This document shows positions 22,427-34,055 of a stretch of 64,000 nt of DNA, piece after piece. The notes below the pieces were generated by a model. The model did not search any database. It had not been told where the DNA came from and worked only from the letters and a program-made list of their open reading frames with translations. Within the stretch, counting starts at the first letter, position 1; every line of letters starts with the position of its first letter. The stretch comes from Tillandsia leiboldiana (Eukaryota; Streptophyta; Magnoliopsida; Poales; Bromeliaceae), in the NCBI GenBank assembly GCA_029204045.2, contig CM055077.1:7765221-7829220 (forward strand), read 5' to 3'. The position numbers and the translations under genes are program-made.

Positions 22427-23203
22427 CACGCCCCGGGTGTAAACCAGAACCCGGGCCCGTCTACAGATCCGCCGTGCACACGGAATTTCCCGCGTACACG
22501 AAGCGCCGGTAACCTCCTCAGATATAAGAGATATAATAAAAGAGCATAAAAACAGAGCTGAACTAAAACTAATATATCTCAGGCTGAAACTGGAAGTAAA
22601 ATAAGGAACCACTATAAAATAGTACAAGTGTCTCTCCCAGCTCACCAAAAATAAATACAACCCGCTAGCCAAAGTTAGACCAAAAAGGTAAAAGTACAAC
22701 CGCCTGAGATAAAGGGGATACAAGTCCAACTAAACTCACTGTCGAGCAGACGATCTATCTACTCCGCTGTTCTCTCTCCTCGATCCGCCGCTGACCGCCT
22801 AGCAGTACCCGCAGAAGACTCTGCAAAACAAAGGGAGAGAAAAGAAGAAAATGAGAATGGGGGTGAGAACTACTAGTAAACCAGTAGCCTTCCCTAGTGG
22901 GTAAAGCCTCAAACTCCGACGCACCCACTAGGTCTACCAGAGGCAAAAGTGAAAGAAGATTAGTAAGCAATAAAGACTGCTAATAAAAGGAAACTACCAC
23001 TATTATGCCTCTAAATGCACTCCCAAAATAGAATAACCATATGTATGCATCAGTAACCCAAAACCGTCCAGATAAACCTAATCTACGGTAAAAGCTGGTA
23101 CTGCCTGCTGCTGCCCTCATCATCGGGCAAATAAAGCCGCGCCGATGTGATGGCAAAACTCAATAACTGTCTGCTGCCGCCCTCATCATCGGGCAAGTAA
23201 AGC
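22427..23203 (-). repeat. 3' end of a Gypsy LTR (family G3), interrupted by G2
   Basis: It starts TTTCACGCCCCGGG on the plus strand (a mutated TGTCACGCCCC) and shows the conserved order of this LTR group: GATCCGCCG, a stem-loop region, then CGAAGCG. It continues to TAAAGC at 23203, where G2 is inserted, and resumes after the duplicate AAAGC at 46701. A 70-bp-scale duplication around CCCTCATCATCGGGCAA lies at 23110-23200. Whether it is the 5' LTR of the pol relic to its left is not settled, since no primer binding site remains. Confidence 0.7.
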
Positions 23204-26200
23204 TGTCACGCCCCGGCGTCGAAACTGCGACCCGGGCTCGCCAACAGATCCGCCGCCCATACGGGAAGCCCCGTATAGACGAAGCGACTAACCTGCAAAA
23301 GATCAATTATACTAAACAGATATCAGAGCTGAAAGTAAACTGCTAAAAAAGGAAATATATACAACACAAAGTCCTCACCAAAAGTACATAAGCCTCTCAA
23401 GCAGTAAAATAAAATACAACTCTATACCTCACTACAAGGTCGCTCAACATAAACTCTCAAAAAGTAAGGGGGTACATCTACTCTCTGGACGATGACTGGT
23501 AGGGAACTATCTCGCGACTCCCTTACCTCGATCAGAAGAAGCAGCAACAGGAGCAGGAGAAGAAGTCCCTGTGGGAAAATACACCACGACGGGTGTGAGA
23601 ACTACGTCCCAAGTAGTTCTCAGTGGGTGCCGCCAACAAGCCCGACGGTCTGCCCACTAAGTCTACTAGAGGCATAAAGTAACAATATAATACTGAAATA
23701 AAAGGGCTGGAAAAGTAACTCTACAGCTACTATGCCTCTATCTAGATGCTCAAAAAGTGGAACAGATGGAAACATGATGCATCTACTAACTCCCAAAGTA
23801 CAGTCACCCAATCTACACTGACTGCCGCATAGGGTCCAGTCAAACCTGCGCCTACCTACTGCTGCACATCCTCAACAGGACGGGTCTAACGTAGGTATGT
23901 CCGTAGCTGCCACTAACTGGCACAGCCAGAGGGACGGCGTCCGTAACTGCCACTAACTGGCACAGTCAGAGGGACGGCGTCGACAAGTCGCGACACCAAT
24001 GTGCAGACCCACCCCGGACGTGGCACTTGAGGGGAGCGACCCCAACGAGGACAAGGGTATCCGCGCACTCTGTCGAGCTCAAGGTGGCACTGTAGGCTAT
24101 AGTCAAAATCCACGCTCACGCACTGAACGGAAGGACTCAATCCTCAAACATCTCGCACAACAGTCGGAGCACTCTCGACGACACAGCTGATCAGCTGACA
24201 CGAACACGAGACACTAGCCTCACCAACAGCTCACAGCACAAACACACTGGATGGAGATACTCCACAGCCAGGACTACCGTCCACCAGACGGCTCCCACAA
24301 CAGAACACTAAACGCATAGGAAAGACCGACACCATAAGGGTTCGGAAACCCGATAGACCGGTGCTAAGAACCCTATCAAACAAGAACAGACTCTAGGCTC
24401 CGCCTATCGAAGTTCCCGATCCCCTTATAGTTCGGGAAAGCAACAATCTCGGTACTACACGCAGAAGACACCAACAGGGTCCGAAAGTCCCGGGAGACCT
24501 ACACCTACAACCCTATCAAACAAGAACAGGTTCCAGGCTCGGCCCCCGTGGCTTTCGTCCCGACAAAGGAACGGCCCCTAGAACCCGGATCACTCGAATC
24601 CTTTCGAGTGGGGAGATTTACAAGAAAAGGTGACATTTGTTATTGAAAAGCATTTTGATCTAGAAGAAATCCATATTTAATGATTTTAGTTCCTTTTAGA
24701 AAAACAGTTAGAAAAATAAGTGTTTTACCCAAGCCCCGAAGGGCTGATGCCTTTGTCCAATCAAACAAGAACAGACTCTAGCGGCCCTTCGATGCTTGGA
24801 AGAAAACATTGGTAGACTAAAATCATGTGTATGTCGAAAAGGGTTCTAGGTTCAGCTAACACTAATAAACTTGTAGAAACTCGAAATATTTTATTTTAAT
24901 AAATAGAGTAAAAGTGAATTTTGAGCTGGTTTTGAATTTAAAAGACCTTTGTTGACCCATATGGTCAATCGCCAGTGTGCAAGTCGCACTATGCACTAGA
25001 CAAAAAGGCTATTTTCCAATCCGAACATGATCTTGGAAATCCGAATTGACCATTGCGATCGTCTCGTTGAACTGAGCGAGATTCATATTCTGCACTTTTC
25101 GATCTGACGGTCGGATCTTCCAGAAATCATCGAAGCAACGAACAAATAAACACGACCAATGTAAGAGTGTCTGCGGACAGTGCATTAAGTGGATTACTGT
25201 AGATGAACAGTGAACCTCAATTTCGGGACTCCGACGGTTGCAATGATGACCAATTCACTGTCCGGATTCCGAACATAGTGATCCAGGTAGTCATTTTGAA
25301 TGGTTTCGTCGTTTTGGACGCAATGGCGCTGACGGAATTTCCGTCTGACGACCCTAAAGCATCGTAAAGCGTGCCGAACTGTATAATTTACAGTATAAGA
25401 TGGAATTTAAAAATTATGGAGCAAAATTTTAGCGAACCAAAAATGGCTACCTGATAGGTTGCGTCGAGCCGGACGACGTGGCGGTGTCAGATTTTCAGTT
25501 TGATGGTCCGGTTGTCTCGGAAAGCGTGAAATAGGAGAAAAATTACAGTATTTTGCATAAAGGTGCTATATTTTATATGTCGATTTGCACCAAACTTGTA
25601 GAGGAGGGACCTAACTGTGAAATGAACATACTGTAAAGGACCCAGCTCTTAATGTTAAGAGTTGAGGGTTTAAACCGCAATTGTGCTAAATACCCTATAA
25701 ACGCACCAACTCGGGCTAGGGTTTCTCTAAAACCCTAAGCCCGTAGCCAAAGTCCCCAGCCGCCAGCCTCAACCGCACCCTCTCTCTCTCTGCCGCACTC
25801 CCCGGTGGGAGCGCACCGGCCGCCGCCACCCGTAGCCGGAGAAGAAGAATCAAGAAAGAAGCTTGATCTCGGGGTGATGGTGTGGGAAGCGTTCCTGTAG
25901 TGTTTTGGTTGGCCCAAACATCTGCTGGGGGTCCCTCTGTGGGTGTGACGTCGAGCAAGAAGAGACCCGACGCCAATAGCCGCCGAGCGCCGCCGCGGAA
26001 GTCATCTTCTTCCTAGGTATTTCCGGTGAGGTGAGATCTTGAAACCTTTTTATTTGAGATGGCCCTTTAACCCAACCACCTTGCTCCTGACATTGAGGGG
26101 ATCATCCTCATGTAGTCCCAGCCGCCGCCGTGCCATGGGTGGCCGGCGGGAGCAACTTATCGCCGGAATAGCTAAGCCTCGGTTGCGGGGAGGATCCAAC

Positions 26201-28216
26201 CGTCAAGATGAGGATCAAGACCGTTGAACCTCTTCTTCTTGGGGACTGCAAGAGCTCCACCAAGTTTCAAGTTGATCGGTCGAGGATCTAAGCGGTGCGA
26301 GGAGGCCCTAGAATCGGCCATTTTTGCACTTTGGCCGACCATCGCCGCCCGGCGCCGCCGCTGCCCCCCCGACGCCGGAAATGACCTTGGTTACCTTCCT
26401 GTGGCCGAGGGGGATCCGTTCACGCCCTTGCATGCGGGCCATGCTGACCGGACGAAGATCCGCCATTAGAGATCATCTTATTTGCCCGAGCTCCACCGAG
26501 CTTCGTCGCCGGCGATCGCCGGGGCTCCGCGTGATGGGAAGATGACCCAGGTGAGTTTGTAGTATCATTTAGAAACTCCCCATGCACTTGCATGAGAACT
26601 TTAACGTGGGTGTTACTTTCTCCATTGTTGCACCCAAGGTTAGCCCGAGCTCCACCGCCGGCCGCCGCCGTCGCTTCCGGTCGCCGGTGGGACACCCAGG
26701 TAACCTCTAAACCCCACATGATTGTTGTTTGTCCATATTATAAGGGCTCTGGGGCTGTCCTTGCAGAGAACCAACTCGGGCAAGGTGTGTGTGTGTGTTG
26801 TGTCAATTGTGCACACCATGTGTTTGATGTAATTCTTGAGAGAAGAAAACGATGGATTTTGGGTTTGAGAAAAATATAAAAGTTGTTCCAAATAGTTCCC
26901 TGAGCTTGATGCTCACTTCAGATCAAATAGGATCTGTGTGGAATTGTGTTTGGAGCGTTGTGCAAATTGTTAGAGAACTAGGTCTTGGATCTGGTTGATC
27001 CAGCCTATCTGGGTTGCAAATAGGGCAAGCCCTGATGTTTATGGGTTGTCCAGAGATGAATGGTCAAGGTGGTTTAGGTTTTGCACAAGTAAATTTAAAG
27101 ATGTAGTGTATTCAAGCTCTAAGCTTAATGTTTAATTTAAGGTCTGTTCTGAGCAATTCGCAAAGCTGTGACAGTGAGCTCCTGGCTAATTTGGGGTCAC
27201 TGGACGCGATGCTCGCGTCGGATTTAGGTTTTGAGCAGTCGATGAAATAAAAATGCTATTTGGCTATGTTAGAGAGGAATTTTATGGGCCGAAGTTTTCC
27301 TCGGGTTCCGTGCTGCTGCAAATTGGTGAGCACGGTGTTCAGAAAGTTAAATGTCACCTGCTGGAAGTGACGGTTCGTAAAAATGATTTTCCAGTTAAGA
27401 GAACGAGCGAAAACGGCTCTCAAAAGGCTATAAAGGTGCGATTTCTGGAAACCCTAAGGGTAAAAATGCAATTGTAGCAATGCGTGCTGTCTAGGGCAGT
27501 GTGTACATGATTCCTAAGCTTTTCGTTAGGAATCCAATAGCTCCTGTCGAGCGAAAATTGGTTATCGGTCCGAGAACCGGCAAAATCGTCGGTTTAACGG
27601 CTTTCGGCGTGAGTTTTGCGTACTTCGATGTAAAAGAACAGTTTATAGATGTGGTTATCCGTCCCTGATTAGTATTCGTGATCCAGGTCCTTGCAGTCTG
27701 ACTCCGACCCATGAGCCTTCTGTTGGAGTCGTTGGATCGGCCTACATTCAGGTGGGTTATCTTCGGTCCGGGCTTTATCTTTTCGGCCCTCTGGTTGCTT
27801 TAGTCCAGTCGGACACCTGTTCTTGATTAGCCCTGCTGATTTTATCTATATGTTATACGACCTATCTTGACAGATATAGATCTCTTTAGACAGTTATGTA
27901 CACCTGTTTGTCAGCTTTTACATCTGAGTACATAGATGTCATGATTCTGATTATGCCTGACATTTCCTGTCACCTATGATGATTTTGCCATTCTTGATTT
28001 AGTACTGATGATTCTGCCTGCTCTTGATGTAGTCCTGATGATTTTATCGATATGCCATATGATCTTGCCTGATAAACATTGATTCCTTTAGACATATCAT
28101 GTATATCTGCTTGTCAGCTTTTATATCTTAGCACATAGATGTCACGATCTGATTATACCTGCTATTTCCTGTCACCAGAGATACTTGCTTCCATATTTCA
28201 GATATGCATGATAGAC

Positions 28217-28328
28217 CTATGATTGAGATACAGACATATGCATTCTATGATTGATATACAGACATATGCATCCTATGATTGATATACAGACATATGCATC
28301 CTTTGATTGATATACAGACATATGCATC
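28217..28328 (+). repeat. 28-bp tandem repeat, four units
   Basis: Units read CTATGATTGATATACAGACA followed by TATGCATC. The minus-strand relative at 11380-11460 has only scattered single copies of the core ATCAATCATGCATAT, so the array expanded in this copy. Confidence 0.88.
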
Positions 28329-28624
28329 CCTGTCGGGATTTTGCTCAGATATACATACTTCTTGTATTCCAGACTGCGTGACGTGAGATATGATTGATAC
28401 ACAGATACCTGCATCCCTGTTGGGATCTCGGCTTATTGCCGATTACCCGGTCAGTGGACCGAGAGCTTGAGCATTTGCATTATGATCGCCCGCACCGTTG
28501 TTCTTCACGTACACTAGCGGGCTGATCCCCCGCAGTGGTGTACTTTACCGGTAAAGTGGTCAGCAGTGGCGACCCGTGACCCCCAGGGGGGAATGTCAAC
28601 CAGGTGGTGCCAGGTGGGCAGTTT

Positions 28625-28870
28625 GCCTGAGGTCCTCGTGACCAATAGTGGCGTATGATTGGGTACTTGATATTCTTGTGATTGATGCATAGATTTTATA
28701 CTTCCATGTTCTAGCATGCCTATTGCAGTACCTATTATTGTTCAGTACATTTCGATTATCAGTGGTTTTGCCTGAGGTCCTCGTGACCAATAGTGGCATT
28801 GATGGGGTACTTGATATTCTGGTGATTGATGCATAGCTCGTATACTTTCATGTACTAGCATGCTTTACTT
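28625..28870 (+). repeat. 145-bp tandem duplication
   Basis: GCCTGAGGTCCTCGTGACCA starts at 28625 and again at 28770. The copies diverge moderately, e.g. GTGGCGTATGATTGGG versus GTGGCATTGATGGGG. Confidence 0.85.
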
Positions 28871-31470
28871 CAGTTAGACTTGATTGCCACCCTGATTGAT
28901 TCTTATATTCTCTATACTCGTTATATACAGTATTATGATTATGCTTCCTGCCAGTTTGTTTTACGTATCTACTATTTGATATTTAGTAGACCTGTTATTT
29001 GATCACTCAGTTGTCTGCTTGATTTTATACAGTCATTGATTTCCAGCATTTATTATCTGCAGTCCCCTTATGCCTGATTATGACAGTCATATTCTGATTT
29101 CCAGCATTTATTACTTGCGGTTTCATTACCCTTGATTACCTGCCTATTCAGTTATCGGTGGATTTTTGTTGATTATCAGTAGATCTTAGTTGTTTTCAGC
29201 TTTACCCTATGATTTTTACTATCCGCAGATTATTGTACCCAGTAGGTACGATTAGCTATTTCTCGGCTCGTCGTGCCCACTGGGATACACTCCGGTGTGT
29301 CTCACACCCTCGGGTGACTGTTTTTCAGGTCTGTTGGGTGGTGAGATGTCGGGACGGTTTGGTGAGATGTTCACAATAGAGCTGTCCCCCTGAGGATCTG
29401 ACATTTTGTGATGTGATCGGTTACAGTATTTTGGGATTTGTATTACGATTATGGTAGGTTTACTTCCAGTACTTAGTTGTTTTCATATATTTGAGGACTT
29501 GTACGACTTAGTATATGCTTAAAGTGATTGGGGTTTATTTCAGTTATTAGTTAGATTATCTGTACTTGATCTCTGTTTATCTGATATTGTACTTGCCTAG
29601 CCGTGCATGTATAGGGAAGGCTCTGTCCGTTTGGATAGAGAATTTCCTATATGTGTGGCGGTCTGTTACGCCCGATTTTGCGAACTCTGATTTAAAAAAA
29701 AAAAAAAAAAAAATTTAGCCTGCTTTTCAAAACTCGGGGCGTGACAAAACTACTGCCACAAACACAGTGGCGACAACCCAAACAGGGAAAAACCAGACAT
29801 TCCGGGACCACCGTTTACCCCAAACGGTTCCCGGTACAGATAAACAATCCACTACATCTACCAGACTCCACTCTGCTCCCAAGCACGAGTGTGAATGCAT
29901 CCCACACTAAAAAGAAGTCCCGACCGCTCGGCCCACTACCCGGGCGAGGATAACACTAAGTCCAGGGATGAAACATAAAGTGTGGATGTCTAAACATAAA
30001 TAACCCTAGCCCAAGTGAGGGTTTTCCTACTGGTCTAGTTACACATGCAACATATGACGGGGGTGCTAGGTCAGGTACCAAGATAACAAATATTAAACAT
30101 GATAGAAGGAAGCAAGAGATCACAAGATCGACAGATAAAACTAGGAACAACAATTCCTACACTCTAGCATGCTACCCAAGTCCAAACAATATCATGCATG
30201 ATTCTATATCAATAGAATTAGAGTACAGTCCATAGATCTTGAAAGCAAGACACCCACCTGAAAACGCTAACTGTCCGGAGTCGTACAGCTGAGAAAACCA
30301 GGAAAAATAACAACTCTATGTCCAACAGGTCCAGCACTGTGAGGTCCCGGAATCCCCCGCGTAGGGTTGCCGGTTGTTGGGCAGCTTTCGGTCGCCGTTG
30401 GGGGTGTTGGTGCGCTTGTTGGGGGCCCAGAAATGGATTTGTGATGCAATTTGGGATTTGCTTGCATCATTGGAAACCCCGTGGGAAGTTGGAGGACCCG
30501 TCGGGTGTTTAGAAGTGATTTCGCGCGATTCAGATGTCAAAATTAGACTCCGGGTGAAGTCCGGATAAAAGTTTACCTCTCCGGTCGCCTTCGGGAATTT
30601 TTAGAGTTGGAATTGGGCAAATCGGACTTTAAAAATGGACCCGGCGCGGAAATCGGATCGAGTGGGCTATCCGGGGGCACTCCGCAATTTTCGGATGAGA
30701 ATTTGGAGAATCGGACATCATTTCTGGACTCAGCGCGCGAAATCGCTAAGGATGGACTATTTATTTGTTGGATTTGGAGTCCGGTAGGCGTGTGCGCTTT
30801 TCGAGGCAAAGCGGCACGCGGATCGAGACACGCGTGGCACGGATCCCGAGGAGGCTGCGGCGCGTCAGGCGAGGCGCGGCTGACGCGACAGGCGCCTCTG
30901 CGCGCGTCAGGTGCACAGGGCACCCGCGCGCGGGCCACGTGGGGGCCGCCACGTGGCGGACCCCAGTTGGCGCCCGCGCGGGCGCTGGGGCGCACGCCCG
31001 TGTCACGGGCGCGTGTCCCGCGCCTGTGGGCGGCCGGTGTCACGCGCCCGTGTGGCGCGTGAACTGCGCGGCCGCGTGGCGCGCAGGGACGCGGCCACGT
31101 GGCCGCGCTTCCTCTTGCGTGGGCCGGGTGCACCCGGGTGGGTGTGGTGCACCGGCCGGTGCACGGCGCACCGTGCACCGTGGACCGCCCCTCCCCTTTT
31201 CCTCTTTTTCTTCTTCTTCTTCCTCCCCGCAAGCGACTTCTTCTCCTTCTTCGTTTCTTTCTTCATCCGAGAGTGAGGGAGAGTGAGGGAGAAGGTCGGG
31301 GAGTGTTGCGGCGTGGCATTGTGGGCCTCGTGGAGCGCGCGAGGCTTCCGATGGGGGTGCCGCGGCGACGGCGGCGCAATCGGGTAGGTCCCGTGTGTTG
31401 GTTTTACTGTATTTTTGTACAGTTTTGGGGCGATCTTTTAGACTGTAACTGACCCTCTTGCTCCTTTCTG

Positions 31471-31863
31471 TGTCCGGCACCGTGCACCGTTTTGCGTGCG
31501 GACTCCGGCACCGTGCACCGTTTTGCGTGCGACTCCGGCACCGTGCACCGTTTTGCGTGCGGACTCCGGCACCGTGCACCGTTTTGCGTGCGGACTCCGT
31601 TTGGCGTGCGGATCCTGGCACCGTGCACCGTTTTGCGTGCGGACTCCGGCACTTTGCACCGTTTTGCGTGCGGACTCCGGCACCGTGCACCGTTTTGCGT
31701 GCGGACTCCGTTTGGCGTGCGGATCCTGGCACCGTGCACCGTTTTGCGTGCGGACTCCATTTTTGGTGCGGACTCCGGCAGCGTGCTCCGTTTTGCGTGC
31801 GGACTCCGGCGGCGTGCTCCGTTTTGCGTGCGGACTCCGACGGCGTGCCCCGTTTTGCGTGCG
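31471..31863 (+). repeat. 31-bp tandem array in the 5' LTR
   Basis: The unit is roughly CCGTTTTGCGTGCGGACTCC plus GGCACCGTGCA, with a variant containing TTTGGCGTGCGGATCCTGG. The array is 393 bp here and 332 bp in the 3' LTR (38308-38639). Related arrays are at about 51630-51900 and 59000-59265. Long frames on both strands come from this repeat. Confidence 0.9.
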
Positions 31864-32301
31864 GATCGCGTGGAGGCCAATTGCAAGTGTCTACGAGCAA
31901 TTGGTGGCAAATCGAGGTGGGTGGCCTTATCTCCAAGTTTTATGGAATGTACATTAATTCTATTAATGTAGGACTATGCATGATAGTTTATTTCCTTATG
32001 TAGCATGCTAGATTGTTGGAATGGCTATCCCTTTATTATCGGTTAATGTGGTTATCTTGGAACTTGACCTAGCACCCCCGTCATATGTTGTATGTGTAAC
32101 CAGACTAGTAGAAAACCCTCACTTGGGCTAGGGTTATTTATGCTTAGACATCCACACTGTTCCTTCATCCCTGGACATAGTGTTTTCTCGCCCGGGTAGT
32201 GGGCCGAGAGGTCGGGACTTGCTTTTAGTGTGGGATGCTTTTGCACTCTTGCTTGGGAGCAGAGTGGAGTCTGGTAGTTGTAGCTGGGTTGCTTATCTGT
32301 G

Positions 32302-32529
32302 CCGGGAGCCGTTTGGGTAAACGGTAGTCCCGGGAGGTCTTGTTTCCCTGTTGTGCCGTCGTAGAGGGAGCCGTTGCGCAGACGGCAGTCCCGGGCCGTC
32401 GAGTATCTTCCAGTCCGCCCTGTTGGGAACCGTTGGGGTTGACGGTGGTCCCAGGTCGTTGAGTGTTGTCCGACCTGTTTTGTTACCCTGAGTTGTGGGT
32501 CGTTTCTGGCTGTGGAGTATCTCCAGCCA
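32302..32529 (+). other. Row of four hairpins in the LTR
   Basis: CCGGGA/TCCCGG plus CCGTTT/AAACGG (32302-32333); GGGA/TCCC plus GCCGT/ACGGC (32366-32392); GGGA/TCCC plus ACCGT/ACGGT (32425-32452); TGGCT/GCCA plus TGGAG/CTCCA (32507-32529). The stems differ in sequence but keep pairing. Copies are in the 3' LTR at about 39078-39305 and relatives near 52370-53110. Confidence 0.7.
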
Positions 32530-33152
32530 GTGAGCCTTGTGCTGCGAGCCGTTGGCGAGGCTAGTATCTCGTGTTTCGAGTTAGCCGAGCAGCTGTGTCG
32601 TCGAGAGTTCTCCGACTGTTGTGCGAGGTATTTGGGGATCTTGAGTCCTACCGTTCTGAGTGAGCGTGGATTTTGACTAGCCTGCATATGCCAATGTTCG
32701 ATACTCTATGCCGTGCCGTTCTACTCAGTTGGAGTCGCGTCCTGAGATGCCGCTGTGGATACGATGGTTGGCCTGTTGAGGCAGTTTTCCGCAGTTGAGG
32801 CAACGATGGGCCTGTTGAGGCAGTTTTGCGCGAGGGATGAGTTAGTAGGACAGGACGCCCCACGTAAATCCCGTCCTCATGTGGATGTGTGGTAGTGGGC
32901 AGGAGCGTTCCTAGTCGACGGGCGCAGGCTTGACTGGACCTTTGAGGTAGTCAGTTCGTTTGGGTCGATTGAGCACCTTGGGTGCGAGTGGTCTCATTTG
33001 CTTTCATCTGTTCCACTTTTTGGAGTATCTAGATAGAGGCATGGTAGCTGTAGAGTAGCTCCAGCTTTTCTTGTTTAGTTTTCATTGCATTGTTATTTTT
33101 GGCCTCTAGTAGACTTGGTGGGCAGACCGTTGGGCTTGTTGACGGCACCCAC

Positions 33153-33180
33153 TGAGAACTACTGTGGGAAGTAGTTCTCA
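33153..33180 (+). other. 28-nt hairpin in the LARD 5' LTR
   Basis: TGAGAACTACT and AGTAGTTCTCA form a perfect 11-bp stem around GTGGGA. It is repeated at 39929-39956 in the 3' LTR and at 53736-53763. Confidence 0.8.
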
Positions 33181-33645
33181 CACCCGTCGTGGTGTCTTTT
33201 TCCCCAGGAACTTCTTCTCCTGTTCCTGTTGCTCCAGTTGCTGATCCTTCTGACCGAGGCGAGGGAGTCGCGAGCTAGTTCCCTACCCGTCATTGGAGCG
33301 TAGCGGCACCCCTTCAGAGGAGAGCTTCAGTAGATTAGCTTACTTCTTTTCCCTCTGTTGAGAGACCTTTGTTGTGAGGTATAGAGTTGTACTTTATTTT
33401 ACAGTTTGAGAGACTGATGTAGTGAGGTTATTTTTGTAGTGAGAGCTTGTACACTGATGTACTTTATTGGAGATATCTCCCTTTTGAGTTTTGTATCAGA
33501 GGACTTGGTATACGATCGTATTTGGGAGATGGATATTGTATGATCTTCAGTTGTACAGTGTTTGGTTTCCAGTTCTTACCAGTTTACTTTCAGCTCTGAT
33601 ATCTGTATCTCTGTAGTTGATTCTTTCTGCAGGTTAGACGCTTCG

Positions 33646-33669
33646 TCTGTACGGCAGTTTCCGTACAGA
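33646..33669 (+). other. Terminal LTR stem-loop
   Basis: TCTGTACGG and CCGTACAGA form a 9-bp stem with loop CAGTTT, 52 bp before the LTR end. Also at 40422-40445, and at 54227-54250 where one C-to-T change leaves a G-U pair. Confidence 0.75.
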
Positions 33670-33729
33670 TGGCGGATCTGTTAGTGAGCCCGGGTCGCAG
33701 TTTCGACCCCGGGGCGTGACAGATTAGAG

Positions 33730-33742
33730 TGGTATCAGAGCC
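33730..33742 (+). other. Primer binding site of the LARD
   Basis: TGGTATCAGAGCC, eight bases after the LTR end (GATTAGAG), complementary to initiator tRNA-Met. Confidence 0.93.
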
Positions 33743-34055
33743 TAGGTTGTAGGTCGTGATGGACTTAGAAACCCTAGGCTTGCGGTTGGACATTAGGATG
33801 ACTACGTGAGAGTCGTGACTTTTAGCGAGAGTCTTGATTGAGTTTTTACCTCTCCCAAGTGATGGGATGAGTGTTTGCCATGTTTACTTTCCTAAGCGAT
33901 TATGTTGGCTGCGACAACATAATGCTATGGAATGGATGACATGTCTTAGACTTTCGCTGTATTGGGTCGTGTGGTTGTTGTGTCCTGACATTTGTTGTTT
34001 TGCAGTGGGTTGCGATACCCCTGCGATATCGTGTTGTGAAAAGGACATGCCCCGC
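33743..34055 (+). other. Leader of the LARD
   Basis: It is conserved with 54324-54610, with the minus strand of 44231-44510 and in part with 60374-60441. It ends with a pyrimidine-rich TTTGTTGTTTTGCAG (CAG at 34003-34005), which resembles a splice acceptor placed just before the normal gag start. No gag start follows; the repeat array begins instead. Confidence 0.7.

Larger units (their letters stand above)
24872..29746 (+). mobile_element. Solo Gypsy LTR (4875 bp), target duplication AAACT
   Basis: It starts TGTAGAAACTCG and ends CTCGGGGCGTGACA, flanked by AAACT at 24867-24871 and 29747-29751. It is the same family as the minus-strand solo LTR at 10388-14366 but about 900 bp longer, partly through local duplications at 28217-28328 and 28625-28870. 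Its 25690-26720 part is GC-rich and leader-like, and open frames there do not resemble proteins. The 3' end has a hairpin at 29282-29303 and an A tract at about 29694-29713. Confidence 0.93.
30338..33721 (+). repeat. 5' LTR of the LARD (3384 bp)
   Basis: Apart from the 31-bp array (31471-31863) it is collinear with the 3' LTR without any length change: 1133 bp before and 1857 bp after the array in both. It contains an ERSE-like module (CGTGG 30952-30956, GTTGG 30966-30970), a (TTC)n-rich leader at about 31195-31265, a series of long hairpins at 32302-32529, the 28-nt hairpin at 33153-33180 and the terminal stem-loop at 33646-33669. Frames in the GC-rich part are not coding. Confidence 0.95.

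Noticed and set aside
23204..24871. Separate truncated element left of the solo LTR at 24872
   Set aside because: AAACT duplication and continuity with 29747 show that it is the first part of the G2 3' LTR.
25690..26900. Host gene 5' region (AAACCCTA motif, GC-rich exons)
   Set aside because: The interval is inside a solo LTR bounded by AAACT duplications, and the equivalent region exists in the minus-strand family member at 12450-13450.
29694..29713. Poly(A) tail of a processed pseudogene or LINE (also T tracts at 6103, 10423 and 61681)
   Set aside because: At 6103, 10423 and 29694 the tract has a fixed place 35-60 bp inside the LTR end, with LTR sequence on both sides; the one at 61681 is inside a decayed Gypsy internal region with no LINE or gene-derived sequence beside it.
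30573..31936. Arg-rich and Cys/Arg-rich frames in the LARD LTR (also at 37410-38779, 51592-52120 and 58982-59404)
   Set aside because: They track the 31-bp array and the GC-rich leader, appear on both strands, and shift with array length between the two LTRs.
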